NCBI GenBank assembly: GCA_036263655.1
Contig: DATAGP010000052.1
Coordinates: 62,001-126,000, forward strand
Direction of reading: 5' to 3'
DNA: 64,000 nucleotides
Source of the DNA: Schlegelella_A sp036263655
GTDB taxonomy: Bacteria > Pseudomonadota > Gammaproteobacteria > Burkholderiales > Burkholderiaceae_C
Shown here: positions 52,492 to 62,928 of the stretch, in pieces
Layout: each line of letters starts with the position of its first letter
Position numbering within the stretch: the stretch's first letter is position 1
Notes under the pieces: generated by a model
Database searches by the model: none
The model's input: the letters and a program-made list of their open reading frames with translations, nothing else
Told to the model about the DNA's origin: nothing
Translations under genes and position numbers: made by a program

Positions 52492-53907
52492 TCAGGCGTC
52501 GGTCGGCGGCCAGAGCTCGGCCATGGTCGACGCGAACCTGGCGCCCACGGCAGCGGCGTGCGCATGGCGATGGTCCACCACGACCCAGCGTCCGGCAACC
52601 ATCACGTCGCGCCAGGGCCGGCCCGGACTCGAGAAGACGATGGCATCGAGCAGGCGCGTGCTGTCGATGCCGAGCAGGGCGCCGTCGCGGCGGTCGACCA
52701 CCAGCGCGTCGGCGCGAGCGCCCGCACGCAGGCCCCAGCTCGCCTGGCCTGCGGCGGCGCCGCCGGCCTGCATCGCCTGCTCGAGCAGGCGCTCGGCCGT
52801 CGACGCCTGTCCGGCGTCCGGCGCCGCCGCGACGTTGCGCCGGCGCAGGGCCAGGCGCTGGCCGTACTCGAGGAGGCGCAGCTCCTCGGGCCAGGACCGC
52901 GTCGCGTGGCTGTCCGAGCCGAGCGCCAGGGGCACGCCGGCATCCAGCCAGCCGGGCAGGTCGCAGAGGCCGTCGCCGAGGTTCGCCTCGGTGCTCGGGC
53001 AGAGCACGACGCCGGCGCCGCTGCGCGCGACGGCGTCGATCTCGGCGCGCCTCGAATGCGTGGCGTGGACCAGCTGCCAGCGCTCGTCGAGGACCGCCTC
53101 GCGCGCCAGCCACTCGATCGGCCGCGCGCCGGTGGCGGCGACGCAGTCGTCGACCTCGCCCTGCTGCTCGGCGACGTGCACGTGGATCGGCCCGGCGAAG
53201 CCCGTCGCGTGCTGCTGCAGGCGGGCGATCGAGGCCGGGCTCGCCGCGCGCAGCGAGTGGATCGCCACGCCGGCGCTGACCAGCGGCCGGCCGCTCGCGG
53301 CGAGCGACGTGGCGAGACGCCAGACGTCGTCGGCCGAGGCGGCGAAGCGGCGCTGCTCGGGCCGCAGGGGCGCGGCGTCGAAGCCGGCACGCTCGTAGAG
53401 GACGGGCAGCAGGGTGACTCCGATCCCGGCGTCGCCGGCGCCGTCGAGCACGGCGGTCGCGAGCTCGAGCGGGTCGGCGTAGGGCGTGCCGTCCGGCCGA
53501 TGCTGCAGGTAGTGGAACTCGCAGACCTGGGTGTAGCCGCCCTGCAGCAGCTCGACGAAGAGCTGCGCCGCCACGGCGCGCAGCTGCGTCGGCGTGATGC
53601 GCAGGGCGACGCCGTACATGCGCTCGCGCCACGACCAGAAGTCGTCGGCCGCGGCCGATTCGCGTCGCTCGGCCAGTCCGGCGAAGGCGCGCTGGAAGGC
53701 GTGGCTGTGCGCGTCGACAAGGCCCGGCAGCAGCGGCCCGGCCACGGCTGTGCTGCCTTCGGGTGCGGCCGCCACGCCGGGCCGGACCTCGGCCCAGCGG
53801 CCGTCGCTGCCGACGCGCAGCAGCACGCCTCGGCGCCAGCCCTCGGGCAGCCAGGCGTGCTCGGCCCAGAGCGTCTGCGCCGGGGCCGCAGTCGGCTCGT
53901 CAGGCAT
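52492..53907 (-). CDS. hutF: Formimidoylglutamate deiminase
   Basis: A 471-residue amidohydrolase-superfamily enzyme that deaminates N-formimino-L-glutamate to N-formyl-L-glutamate and ammonia. It has the metal-binding GLVDAHSHAFQRAFAGLAER, the FWSWRERMYG segment characteristic of HutF, FHYLQHRPDGTPY, IHVHVAEQQGEVDDC and a late GSDSHATRSW. The start at 53907 overlaps the hutG 3' end by 8 bp. Its presence means that histidine is degraded by the HutF/HutG two-step route of Pseudomonas rather than by HutG formiminoglutamase. Confidence 0.94.
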   Translation of the reverse strand: MPDEPTAAPAQTLWAEHAWLPEGWRRGVLLRVGSDGRWAEVRPGVAAAPEGSTAVAGPLLPGLVDAHSHAFQRAFAGLAERRESAAADDFWSWRERMYGVALRITPTQLRAVAAQLFVELLQGGYTQVCEFHYLQHRPDGTPYADPLELATAVLDGAGDAGIGVTLLPVLYERAGFDAAPLRPEQRRFAASADDVWRLATSLAASGRPLVSAGVAIHSLRAASPASIARLQQHATGFAGPIHVHVAEQQGEVDDCVAATGARPIEWLAREAVLDERWQLVHATHSRRAEIDAVARSGAGVVLCPSTEANLGDGLCDLPGWLDAGVPLALGSDSHATRSWPEELRLLEYGQRLALRRRNVAAAPDAGQASTAERLLEQAMQAGGAAAGQASWGLRAGARADALVVDRRDGALLGIDSTRLLDAIVFSSPGRPWRDVMVAGRWVVVDHRHAHAAAVGARFASTMAELWPPTDA

Positions 53908-54700
53908 GCGGCCGCCAATGCACTGCCGTCTCGAGCAGCCGGCGCAGCAGCGGCGCGAGGCGCCGGCTGCGCGCCTCCTCCACCTCGTACGGCGGCGCTT
54001 CGGCCATGTAGCACGACCAGCACATCTCCAGCTGGAGCGCGTGCACGCCGGCGTCGGGCCGGCCGTACTCGCGCGTGATGTAGCCGCCTTTGAAGCGGCC
54101 GTCGGTGACGTGCGTGAACTCCGACTGCGCCTCAAGCACGCCCATCAGCCGGGCCCGCAGGTCGGGCGCGCAGCTCGCGCCATTCGCCGTGCCGAGGTTG
54201 AGGTCCGGCAGGCGGCCTTCGAAGAGCCAGGGCAGCGCCGACTGGATGCTGTGGCCGTCCCACAGCACGACCTGGCCGTGCTGCGCCTTGAGCCGCGCGA
54301 GCTCGGCGCCGAGCGCCTGGTGGTAAGGGCGCCAGTAGCGCTCGATGCGCGCCGCGATCTCCGCCTCGTCCGGCGCCTCGCCTTCGCGGTACAGCGGATC
54401 GCCCGTGAAGAAGCGCGTCGGGCAGAGCTCGGTGTTGTTCACGCCGGGGTACATCGGCGTGTTCGCGGGCGGCCGGTTGAGATCGATGACGTAGCGCGAG
54501 TGGCGCGGCACGAGCAGGCTCGCGCCGAGCTCGCGCGCGAACGCGTACAGCGCCTCGAGGTGCCAGTCGGTGTCCTCGACTGCCAGGGCGCGCGGCACGA
54601 AGCGCTCGCGCATCGCCTCGGGGATGTAGGTGCCGACGTGCGGCAGGCTGACGAGCAGCGGCGCGCGGCCGGGGCTCAGGGTGAAGACGTCCGCGCTCAT
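53900..54700 (-). CDS. hutG: N-formylglutamate deformylase
   Basis: A 266-residue N-formylglutamate amidohydrolase releasing formate and glutamate, the last step of the route. Family parts: APLLVSLPHVGTYIP, DTDWHLEALY, HSRYVIDLNRPPANTPMYPG, LWDGHSIQSALPWLFEGRLP, and GGYITREYGRPDAGVHALQLE. His and Glu/Asp residues in these segments form the metal site. The ATG overlaps the hutI stop (ATGA) and the end overlaps hutF, so hutI-hutG-hutF are tightly coupled. Confidence 0.93.
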   Translation of the reverse strand: MSADVFTLSPGRAPLLVSLPHVGTYIPEAMRERFVPRALAVEDTDWHLEALYAFARELGASLLVPRHSRYVIDLNRPPANTPMYPGVNNTELCPTRFFTGDPLYREGEAPDEAEIAARIERYWRPYHQALGAELARLKAQHGQVVLWDGHSIQSALPWLFEGRLPDLNLGTANGASCAPDLRARLMGVLEAQSEFTHVTDGRFKGGYITREYGRPDAGVHALQLEMCWSCYMAEAPPYEVEEARSRRLAPLLRRLLETAVHWRPHA

Positions 54701-55905
54701 GAGCGTCTCTCGACGCCGCCCTGCACGACGCGCACGCCGGGATCGTTGCCGAACCAGTAGGCGAGCTCGGCCGGATGGCCGAGCTGCCAGACGGCGATGT
54801 CGGCCCGCTGGCCGGCGACGAGCACGCCGCGGTCGGCCAATCCGAGCGCACGCGCGCCGTTCACGGTCATGCCGCGCACCGCCTCTTCCGGGGTCAGGCG
54901 GAACAGCGTGCAGGCCATGTTCATCATCAGCAGCGGCGACAGCGTCGGCGACGAGCCCGGGTTGTGGTCGGTGGCGACGGCGATCGGCACGCCGGCGGCA
55001 CGCAGCGCGGCGACCGGCGGCAAGGTCGTCTCGCGGAGGAAGTAGTAGGCGCCGGGCAGGAGGACGGCGACCGTGCCTGCCTCGGCCATCGCCCGCACGC
55101 CGCTGTCGCCCAGGTACTCGAGGTGGTCGCAGGAGAGGGCGTCGAACTCGGCAGCGAGTGCGGCGCCGCCTTCGTCGCGCAGCTGCTCGGCGTGCAGCTT
55201 GACCGGCAGGCCGAGGGCACGGGCGGCCTCGAAGACGCGCCGCGTCTGCGCCGCCGTGAAGCCGATGCGGTCGCAGAACGCGTCGACGGCATCGACCAGC
55301 CCTTCGTCGTGCAGCCTCGGCAGCCACGCGCACACGGCGTCGATGTAGTCGTCGGCGCGGCCGTCGAACTCGGGCGGCAGGGCATGCGCCGAGAGGCAGG
55401 TGGCGCGCACGCCCAGCGGCAGCTCGCGGCCGAGCCGGCGCACGACGCGCAGGCAGCGCGCTTCGTCGTCGGCGCTGAGGCCGTAGCCCGACTTCGCTTC
55501 CAGCGTCGTCACGCCTTCGCGCATGAGCGCCAGGGCGCGGCCGCGCGCGCTCTCGAACAGCGCCTCCTCGCTGGCGGCGCGCGTCGCCGCGACCGTCGAG
55601 CGGATGCCGCCGCCGGCCAGCGCGATCTGCTCGTAGGTCGCGCCCTGCAGGCGCAGCTCGAACTCTCGCGCCCGCTCGCCGGCATAGACGAGGTGGGTGT
55701 GGCAGTCGACCAGGCCGGGCGTCACCAGCGCGCCGCCCAGGTCGTGCTCCTCCTCCACCCGCAGCGACGCCGGCAGATCGCTCTCCGCGCCGACCCAGTC
55801 GAGCCGGTCGCCGTCGGCGACGATCGCCCCGTGTTCGATCCAGCCCCAGGGCGCGCCGGGCGCCAGCGTTGCCAGGCGGCCGTTGCGCCAGAGCGTCCGC
55901 GCCAT
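54697..55905 (-). CDS. hutI: Imidazolonepropionase
   Basis: A 402-residue metal-dependent amidohydrolase that opens 4-imidazolone-5-propionate to formiminoglutamate. The metal site is in PGLVDCHTHLVYAGERAREF; YEQIALAGGGIRSTV and TTLEAKSGYGL follow. LPVKLHAEQLRDEGGA, DHLEYLGDSGV and ATDHNPGSSPT complete the active site. The gene lies 1 bp after hutD and overlaps hutG by ATGA. Length and motifs are normal. Confidence 0.95.
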   Translation of the reverse strand: MARTLWRNGRLATLAPGAPWGWIEHGAIVADGDRLDWVGAESDLPASLRVEEEHDLGGALVTPGLVDCHTHLVYAGERAREFELRLQGATYEQIALAGGGIRSTVAATRAASEEALFESARGRALALMREGVTTLEAKSGYGLSADDEARCLRVVRRLGRELPLGVRATCLSAHALPPEFDGRADDYIDAVCAWLPRLHDEGLVDAVDAFCDRIGFTAAQTRRVFEAARALGLPVKLHAEQLRDEGGAALAAEFDALSCDHLEYLGDSGVRAMAEAGTVAVLLPGAYYFLRETTLPPVAALRAAGVPIAVATDHNPGSSPTLSPLLMMNMACTLFRLTPEEAVRGMTVNGARALGLADRGVLVAGQRADIAVWQLGHPAELAYWFGNDPGVRVVQGGVERRS

Positions 55906-55906
55906 C

Positions 55907-56488
55907 TCAGCCGGGCTGGTCAGGGCTCGCGCACATCCACCAGCCGAGAGTGGCCGCCCGTCGCTGGCCGCCGACGAAGGCGAGCGTGCGCGGCGCGCGG
56001 TCGAACCAGAGGAGCGCGTGCGCGGGCACTTCGATCTCGTGCTCGTCCGACTTGCAGCGGCCGTCGACCGCGGTGAAGAGGCCGCACTGCGCCGATTCCG
56101 GATGCCACGGCGCCGCGTCGGTGGCCAGTCCCATCGAGCCGTGCGCGCCTTGGCCGAGGATCAGGTTGAGGGCGCAGGCCGGCCCGTCGACGAGCCTGCA
56201 CGACGGCGCGGCACCGCCGTCGAAGGAGAAGGGCTTCGCCCCGCGCATGACGCGTTCGACGCGCGCGCCGAAGCGCAGCTCGACGCCGAGGCCCTTGACG
56301 ATCGCGAACCAGCGCTGCGTGGCGGGGTAGGACGAGAACGGGCCGTCGGCCGTGATATCGGCGATGCTGACGCGCCAGAGCCGGTCCTCGCCGCTGCCCG
56401 GACCGTCGAGCAGGTCGCGCCGAACGCCGCCGCCGTTGCGCCAGGGCTGCGGCTCGGCGTCGTCGATGCGGATCAGGCGCGGCGGCAT
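55907..56488 (-). CDS. hutD: HutD-family protein
   Basis: A 193-residue cupin-like HutD protein. HutD is thought to modulate histidine utilisation, perhaps by binding formylglutamate and limiting pathway flux. The family opening RLIRIDDAEPQPWRNGGGVRRDLL and VSIADITADGPFSSYP are clear, then LRFGARVERVMRGAKPFSFDG. It is the first gene of the leftward hut operon. TATCGT lies 7 nt before the ATG without a Shine-Dalgarno. No hutC repressor gene is present in the window, so regulation is not resolved. Confidence 0.87.
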   Translation of the reverse strand: MPPRLIRIDDAEPQPWRNGGGVRRDLLDGPGSGEDRLWRVSIADITADGPFSSYPATQRWFAIVKGLGVELRFGARVERVMRGAKPFSFDGGAAPSCRLVDGPACALNLILGQGAHGSMGLATDAAPWHPESAQCGLFTAVDGRCKSDEHEIEVPAHALLWFDRAPRTLAFVGGQRRAATLGWWMCASPDQPG

Positions 56489-56495
56489 GGGGCGG

Positions 56496-56501
56496 ACGAT
56501 A
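56496..56501 (-). promoter_or_regulatory. Candidate -10 element for leaderless hutD transcript
   Basis: Minus-strand TATCGT is separated by 7 nt (CCGCCCC) from the hutD ATG at 56488, with no Shine-Dalgarno. On the other strand a TACGAT at 56561-56566 could be the -10 of hutU. I see no clear HutC-type palindrome in the 108-bp divergent region. Confidence 0.38.
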
Positions 56502-56596
56502 CCCCGAGCGACGAAGTCATGCGGCGCGCCGACGACCGCTCGCGCGGCTCGGCGTGGGACTACGATGGCGCACGCCACCGTCACTGCGAGGCTGCC

Positions 56597-58303
<1,707 letters not shown>

Positions 58304-58351
58304 AGGCACCGGCGTCGAGGCGCGACCGTCGCACGTCCAGGCGGCGCGCAA

Positions 58352-58378
58352 TTGACGATGACCTGCCCCTCCCATAAG
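58352..58378 (+). promoter_or_regulatory. Probable promoter of the PEP-CTERM gene
   Basis: TTGACG (58352-58357) and CATAAG (58373-58378) are separated by 15 bp, with 43 bp from the -10 to the ATG at 58422. The spacer is short, so strength is uncertain, but it implies that the PEP-CTERM gene (and possibly hutH) has its own promoter within the hut cluster. Confidence 0.4.
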
Positions 58379-58421
58379 CTGTCCTCGCCGCCGACTCCGC
58401 GCACCAGCACATGGAGAGCCC

Positions 58422-59213
58422 ATGAAGACGCGACGCAGCTTTCGCCAGTTCGCTTTGTCTCTGGTCGCGCTTCTGGGCGCTGCAGGCGCAGCCGCTGCAC
58501 CGGTCACGGTCACGGGTGGCTTCACCAGCTTTTCAACGAGCGCGGGCTTCGGCATGGGCGCGGCGACGCTCAACGGTGCGCCGCTCTGTCCCACCGCCGG
58601 CTGCAGCACCTCGCTCGGACCGGTCAGCGAGACGTTCGCCACGCCGCTTTCCAGCGTCGTGTTCGAGGTGATCGGCACGCCTTCGAATGAAGTGCGGTTC
58701 ACGCCGGCCGGTCCGGTCGAGGTGAGCGGGACCGGTCCGTCCCATGTCTTCCTGCTCGGGACGCTGCTGTTCACCAACGGGCTCGGGAGCGCGCTGGATG
58801 CGTCGTTCGGCTTCACGCTGACCACCCACTCGCCGGCCGCGGCTCTCGACAATCAGACCGTGAGCGACACCTTGCGCATGACCGTCACGACCAACGACTT
58901 CGCCGTCGGCACGCCGGCGCAGAACGCCGACTTCGTCTGGTTCATGAGCGACATCACGAGCCCGCTCGGCAGCCTGCGTGCGTTCGAGCTCCAGGACTCG
59001 CCCACGGGGACGAACACCGCGACGGCAAAGGTCTTCGGCTACATCGATTCGCTGCACCTGAGCGGCTTCGCGGACGCGACCGGGGGCTTCATCGATCCGG
59101 GCATCGACCTTCAGCCCACCGCCGCCGTCCCGGAGCCCGAGACCTATGCCCTGATGCTGGCCGGCCTCGGCCTGCTGGGCCTCGCGCGCGCACGCCGGAG
59201 CGTTCGACCCTGA
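58422..59213 (+). CDS. PEP-CTERM sorting-domain protein
   Basis: A 263-residue exported protein. The signal peptide is FRQFALSLVALLGAAGAAAA. The body is beta-rich and Thr/Ser/Gly-rich, with two N-terminal cysteines in LCPTAGCST, resembling choice-of-anchor type domains. The end is a PEP-CTERM signal: VPEPETYALMLAGLGLLGLA followed by a basic RARRSVR tail. GGAGAG precedes the ATG. PEP-CTERM proteins are sorted by an exosortase and linked to exopolysaccharide. It is an intruder between hutU and hutH and has no evident histidine role. Confidence 0.9.
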   Translation: MKTRRSFRQFALSLVALLGAAGAAAAPVTVTGGFTSFSTSAGFGMGAATLNGAPLCPTAGCSTSLGPVSETFATPLSSVVFEVIGTPSNEVRFTPAGPVEVSGTGPSHVFLLGTLLFTNGLGSALDASFGFTLTTHSPAAALDNQTVSDTLRMTVTTNDFAVGTPAQNADFVWFMSDITSPLGSLRAFELQDSPTGTNTATAKVFGYIDSLHLSGFADATGGFIDPGIDLQPTAAVPEPETYALMLAGLGLLGLARARRSVRP

Positions 59214-59268
59214 CCCTCCAGCAGCGCCGGCAGTCCGGCCCCGGTGTGGGCGAGCGGCCGGTCCCCGC

Positions 59269-60900
59269 ATGAAGATCGACCCCGGAGCACTGACCCTCGA
59301 GGCGCTGCAGGCCATCCACCAGGGCGGCGAGGCGCTGGAGATGGACGCCGGCGCGCAGGCACGGATCCGCGCCAGCGCGGCCGTCGTGCAGCGGGCCGCC
59401 GGCGGCGACGCACCCGTGTACGGCGTCAACACCGGCTTCGGCAAGCTCGCCGGCACGCGCATCGACGCTGCCGACCTGGCGACGCTGCAGCTGAACCTGA
59501 TCCGCTCGCACAGCGTCGGCGTCGGCGCGCCGCTCGAGCCCGCGGTCGTGCGGCTGCTGCTGGCGATGAAGGCGGCCAGCCTCGCGCGCGGCCATTCGGG
59601 CGTGCGCCCGGCTGTCGTCGACACGCTGCTCGCCGTGCACGACGCCGGCCTCGTGCCGTACATCCCGGCGCAGGGGTCCGTCGGCGCGTCCGGTGACCTG
59701 GCGCCACTCGCGCACATGACGCTGGCGCTGATCGGCGAGGGCGAGTTCCTCGTCGCCGGCGAGACTCGACCGGCGCTCGCCGTGCTGCGTGCCGCCGGCA
59801 TCGAGCCGCTGGTGCTCCAGGCCAAGGAAGGGCTCGCCCTCATCAACGGCACGCAGGTCTCGACCGCGCTGGCGCTGCACGCGCTGTTCCGCTTCGAGCC
59901 GGTCCTCGAGTCGGCGATCGTGATCGGCGCGATGACCGTCGACGCGGCGCGCGGCAGCGACGGTCCGTTCGATCCGCGCATCCACGCGCTGCGCGGCCAG
60001 CCCGGGCAGATCGACGTCGCCCGGTACTACCGCGCGCTGCTGCTCGGCAGCGGCATCCGCCGCTCGCACCTCGAAGGCGACGATCGCGTGCAGGACCCGT
60101 ACAGCCTGCGCTGCCAGCCGCAGGTCGTCGGTGCCTGCCTCGACCAGCTGCGCCACGCCGCGCTGGTGCTGCTGCGCGAGGCCAACGCGGTCACCGACAA
60201 CCCGCTCGTCTTCCTGGACCAAGAGGGCGACGAGGGCACCGGGCGGGCGCCGGGCCGCCCCACGGCCGGCCGCGCCCCCTCGGGGGGCAGCGAACGTACT
60301 CGTGAGGCGCCATGGGGCTCCATCGTCTCCGGCGGCAACTTCCACGCCGAGCCGGTGGCCCTTGCCTGCGACGCGATGGCGGTGGCGATCGCCGAGGTCG
60401 GCGCCATCGCCGAGCGGCGCATCGCCATGCTCATCGACAGCGGCGTCTCGCGCCTGCCGCCGTTCCTGACGTCGGAGCCCGGTCTCAACTCCGGCTTCAT
60501 GATCGCGCACGTGACCGCCGCGTCGCTGGCGAGCGAGAACAAGTCGCTCGCCCATCCCGCCAGCGTCGACAGCCTGCCGACCAGCGCCAACCAGGAGGAC
60601 CACGTCTCGATGGCGACGTTCGCGGCGCGCCGCCTGCAGCCGATGATCGCCAACACCGCGCACATCCTCGGCATCGAGCTGCTCGCGGCGGCCCAGGGCA
60701 TCGAGTTCCTGCGCCCGCTCGCCAGCTCGGCGCCGCTGGAGGAGGCGCATGCCCTGCTCAGGCTACAGTGCCCGGCGATGCCCACCGACCGCTACCTCGC
60801 CCCCGACATCGAGCGCGCCACCGCGCTGGTGCACGACGGCTCGCTGGCGCGCGTCTTGCGAACCCTGCCCGGACTGCCGGCACTCTGGTATGCCGCCTGA
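59269..60900 (+). CDS. hutH: Histidine ammonia-lyase with in-frame insertion
   Basis: A 543-residue histidase, which deaminates L-histidine to urocanate. The MIO prosthetic group forms from A140-S141-G142 in GSVGASGDLAPL; Y51 (PVYGVNTGFGKL) and the SGGNFHAEPVA and NQEDHVSM segments complete the active site. Most HutH proteins have about 510 residues. Here about 33 residues (about 318-350, Gly/Arg/Pro-rich) are inserted between NPLVFLD and SIVSGGNFHAEP, in a surface-loop position. All catalytic motifs remain, so activity is plausible but should be tested. It is located 55 bp after the PEP-CTERM gene without a clear Shine-Dalgarno. Confidence 0.93.
   Translation: MKIDPGALTLEALQAIHQGGEALEMDAGAQARIRASAAVVQRAAGGDAPVYGVNTGFGKLAGTRIDAADLATLQLNLIRSHSVGVGAPLEPAVVRLLLAMKAASLARGHSGVRPAVVDTLLAVHDAGLVPYIPAQGSVGASGDLAPLAHMTLALIGEGEFLVAGETRPALAVLRAAGIEPLVLQAKEGLALINGTQVSTALALHALFRFEPVLESAIVIGAMTVDAARGSDGPFDPRIHALRGQPGQIDVARYYRALLLGSGIRRSHLEGDDRVQDPYSLRCQPQVVGACLDQLRHAALVLLREANAVTDNPLVFLDQEGDEGTGRAPGRPTAGRAPSGGSERTREAPWGSIVSGGNFHAEPVALACDAMAVAIAEVGAIAERRIAMLIDSGVSRLPPFLTSEPGLNSGFMIAHVTAASLASENKSLAHPASVDSLPTSANQEDHVSMATFAARRLQPMIANTAHILGIELLAAAQGIEFLRPLASSAPLEEAHALLRLQCPAMPTDRYLAPDIERATALVHDGSLARVLRTLPGLPALWYAA
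60220..60318 (+). repeat. GC-rich palindromic insertion within hutH
   Basis: About 99 bp (33 codons) with no counterpart in normal HutH. It contains the inverted repeat GCCCCCTCGGGGGGC at 60274-60288 followed by AGCGAACGTACTCGTGAGG. The pattern recalls short dispersed palindromic elements that I associate with intergenic regions of Rubrivivax/Leptothrix-type genomes. Its length is a multiple of three and it contains no stop in this frame. Confidence 0.6.
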
Positions 60901-60954
60901 GCCCGCGGCCCCGAAACGATTTCCGCTCGCCCTCACGCTCCCGAAAGGAACCCC

Positions 60955-61902
60955 ATGAAGAAGCAGCTTCTCGTCTTCGCCGCGACGACGCTCCTCGCGA
61001 CCCTCGCGAGCGCGCAGGACACCAAGGTGGCCATCGGCATCTCCGGCTGGACCGGCTTCGCGCCGCTCACCCTCGCCAAGGAGGCGGGCATCTACAAGAA
61101 GCACGGCCTCGACGTGACGATCAAGAAGATTCCGCAGAAGGATCGCCACCTCGCCATCGCCTCGGGCGACGTGCAGTGCGCGGCGACCACCGTCGAGACC
61201 TGGATCGGCTGGAACGCCGCCGGCGTCGCGACGACGCAGATCTTCCAGCTCGACAAGAGCTACGGCGCCGACGGCATGGTGGTCAAGCCGCACATCACCA
61301 AGATCAGCGATCTGAAGGGCAAGACCGTGGCGGCGAGCCCGCCGGGCACCTCGCCCTATTTCGCCCTGGCCTGGTTCCTGAAGAAGAACGGCCTCTCGCC
61401 CAAGGACGTGACCATCGTCAACCTCGAGCCGCAGGCGGCCGCCAACGCGATGATCGCCGGCACCGCAGGCATCGACGCCGCCATGACCTACGAGCCCTAC
61501 CTGTCGGCGGTGCGCGCCAAGCCGGAGGCCGGCAAGATCATCGCCACCACGCTCGACTACCCGATGGTGATGGACACCTTCGGCTGCACGCCGAAGTTCC
61601 TGGCCGAGAACCCGAAGGCCGCCAAGGCGCTCGCCGACGGCTACTTCGACGCCGTCGAGATGATCAAGACCGATCCGAAGAAGAGCTTCGAGATCATGGG
61701 CGCCGACGTCAAGCAGAGCGGCGAGGCGTTCGAGAAGAGCCAGTCGTTCCTGCGCTGGCAGGACCGCGCCGCGAACCAGAAGTTCTTCGCCGGCGAGCAC
61801 GCCGCCTTCAGCAAGGAAGCCGCGGATCTCCTGCTCGAGGCGGGCATCATCAAGACGATGCCCGACATGAGCAAGCTCGCCGACACGCGCTTCCTGAAGT
61901 AG
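60955..61902 (+). CDS. NitT/TauT-family ABC substrate-binding protein near hut genes
   Basis: A 315-residue periplasmic receptor of the NitT/TauT (SsuA/TauA-like) superfamily. Signal peptide LLVFAATTLLATLASAQ; then KVAIGISGWTGFAPLTLAKEAG, LDVTIKKIPQKDRHLAIASGD and VETWIGWNAAGVA. GAAAGGAA lies upstream of the ATG. It is 54 bp after hutH, so a histidine-pathway substrate is plausible. A permease of the same transporter type begins 1.7 kb downstream, beyond a methyltransferase/HxlR pair. No ATPase gene is visible before the window end. Confidence 0.88.
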   Translation: MKKQLLVFAATTLLATLASAQDTKVAIGISGWTGFAPLTLAKEAGIYKKHGLDVTIKKIPQKDRHLAIASGDVQCAATTVETWIGWNAAGVATTQIFQLDKSYGADGMVVKPHITKISDLKGKTVAASPPGTSPYFALAWFLKKNGLSPKDVTIVNLEPQAAANAMIAGTAGIDAAMTYEPYLSAVRAKPEAGKIIATTLDYPMVMDTFGCTPKFLAENPKAAKALADGYFDAVEMIKTDPKKSFEIMGADVKQSGEAFEKSQSFLRWQDRAANQKFFAGEHAAFSKEAADLLLEAGIIKTMPDMSKLADTRFLK

Positions 61903-61909
61903 CGCCGGC

Positions 61910-62803
61910 TCAGGCGGTGCCGGCACCGACCAGCATCTCGCAGGGGCCGACGAAACCGTCGGCGCCCTCGAAGGCCTTCAGCGCCTGCTCGATCTCCTGC
62001 CACACGGCCTCGCGCTCGGCGTCGCTCAGCCCGGCCGTCATCTGATGCAGGGCCCCGAAGGACTCGCGCTCGAAGCGCACGCACTCGGCGGCACTCGGCA
62101 GCCGCACCGGCGAGGGCACGCGGCGGACCTCGATGTCGCGGAATCCCGCCTTGGCGAGCGTCGCCTCGAGCACGCCTTCGCCGCCCAGCGAGAACGGCCC
62201 CGGCTGGCCGGGCTGCGGCGCCGGCAGGCGCGCGCGCTCGCGGATCAGCTTGACGGGCAACGAGAAGAAGCCGTTGCAGTCAGGGGTCGAGTAGACGACG
62301 GCGCCGATCCGGCCGCCCGGCTTGAGGGCCGCCTTCATGCCGGCGAGCGCGCGCTGCTGGTCGGGGAAGTAGATGAGGCCGACACGGCTGACGACGGCGT
62401 CGAACGAGCCGGGGGGCAGCGTGCCCAGCGCCTCGCCGTCGAGCTCGCGCGTGGCAACGATGCCCTGCAGGCCGGCGGCGCGCGCGTCGCGGTCGGCGAA
62501 CTGGAGCAGCGCCGGCGCGATGTCGGTGGCCAGCACGTGGCCATGGGGGCCGACGCGGCGCGCCGCCGCGATCGACTGCTCGCCGGCACCGGCAGCGACG
62601 TCGAGGACACGCGAGCCGGGGCCGACGCGCGTCATGTCGAACATCGCCTCGGTGGCGTCGCCGAGCCAGCGGCCGATGAAAGGACCCCAGCGGTGCCAGG
62701 CCTCGGCGGCGGTCTGCCACTGCGCGCGCGTCGTCGTCTTGAATCGCTCGGCGTCGAAGGGCGCGGCCGCGGCGGCGCCGGTGGAAGGGAGGACTGCACT
62801 CAT
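61910..62803 (-). CDS. SAM-dependent class I methyltransferase
   Basis: A 297-residue methyltransferase. Motif I VLDVAAGAGEQS binds SAM; the acidic loop is HVLATDIAPALL; the motif region DAVVSRVGLIYFPD follows. An upstream segment (WQTAAEAWHRWGPFIGRWLG) is typical of UbiE/COQ5-like proteins. The ATG at 62803 with GGAG upstream is chosen; an upstream ATG at 62863 adds 20 polar residues. It is divergent from an HxlR regulator that could control it. The methyl acceptor is unknown. Confidence 0.85.
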   Translation of the reverse strand: MSAVLPSTGAAAAAPFDAERFKTTTRAQWQTAAEAWHRWGPFIGRWLGDATEAMFDMTRVGPGSRVLDVAAGAGEQSIAAARRVGPHGHVLATDIAPALLQFADRDARAAGLQGIVATRELDGEALGTLPPGSFDAVVSRVGLIYFPDQQRALAGMKAALKPGGRIGAVVYSTPDCNGFFSLPVKLIRERARLPAPQPGQPGPFSLGGEGVLEATLAKAGFRDIEVRRVPSPVRLPSAAECVRFERESFGALHQMTAGLSDAEREAVWQEIEQALKAFEGADGFVGPCEMLVGAGTA

Positions 62804-62915
62804 CGCGATCTCCTGGTGTTCGCGCGCCGGACATCGGCGCTCGACGGCACTATCGCGCCGCATGGCCGGTCCGCGTGGTCCAGAAAATGCACTGGCGGGA
62901 GTACGGCCGAGCGCA

Positions 62916-62921
62916 TAGGCT
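62916..62921 (+). promoter_or_regulatory. Candidate -10 element for leaderless HxlR transcript
   Basis: TAGGCT lies 7 nt upstream of the ATG at 62929, with no Shine-Dalgarno. The 125-bp divergent region also serves the methyltransferase gene; no clear operator palindrome was found by eye. Confidence 0.38.
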
Positions 62922-62928
62922 CGCGGTC

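Noticed and set aside
56489..56596. HutC operator in the hutD-hutU divergent region
   Set aside because: I looked for a TGTATA-type palindrome and found none that was convincing; regulation by another factor remains possible.
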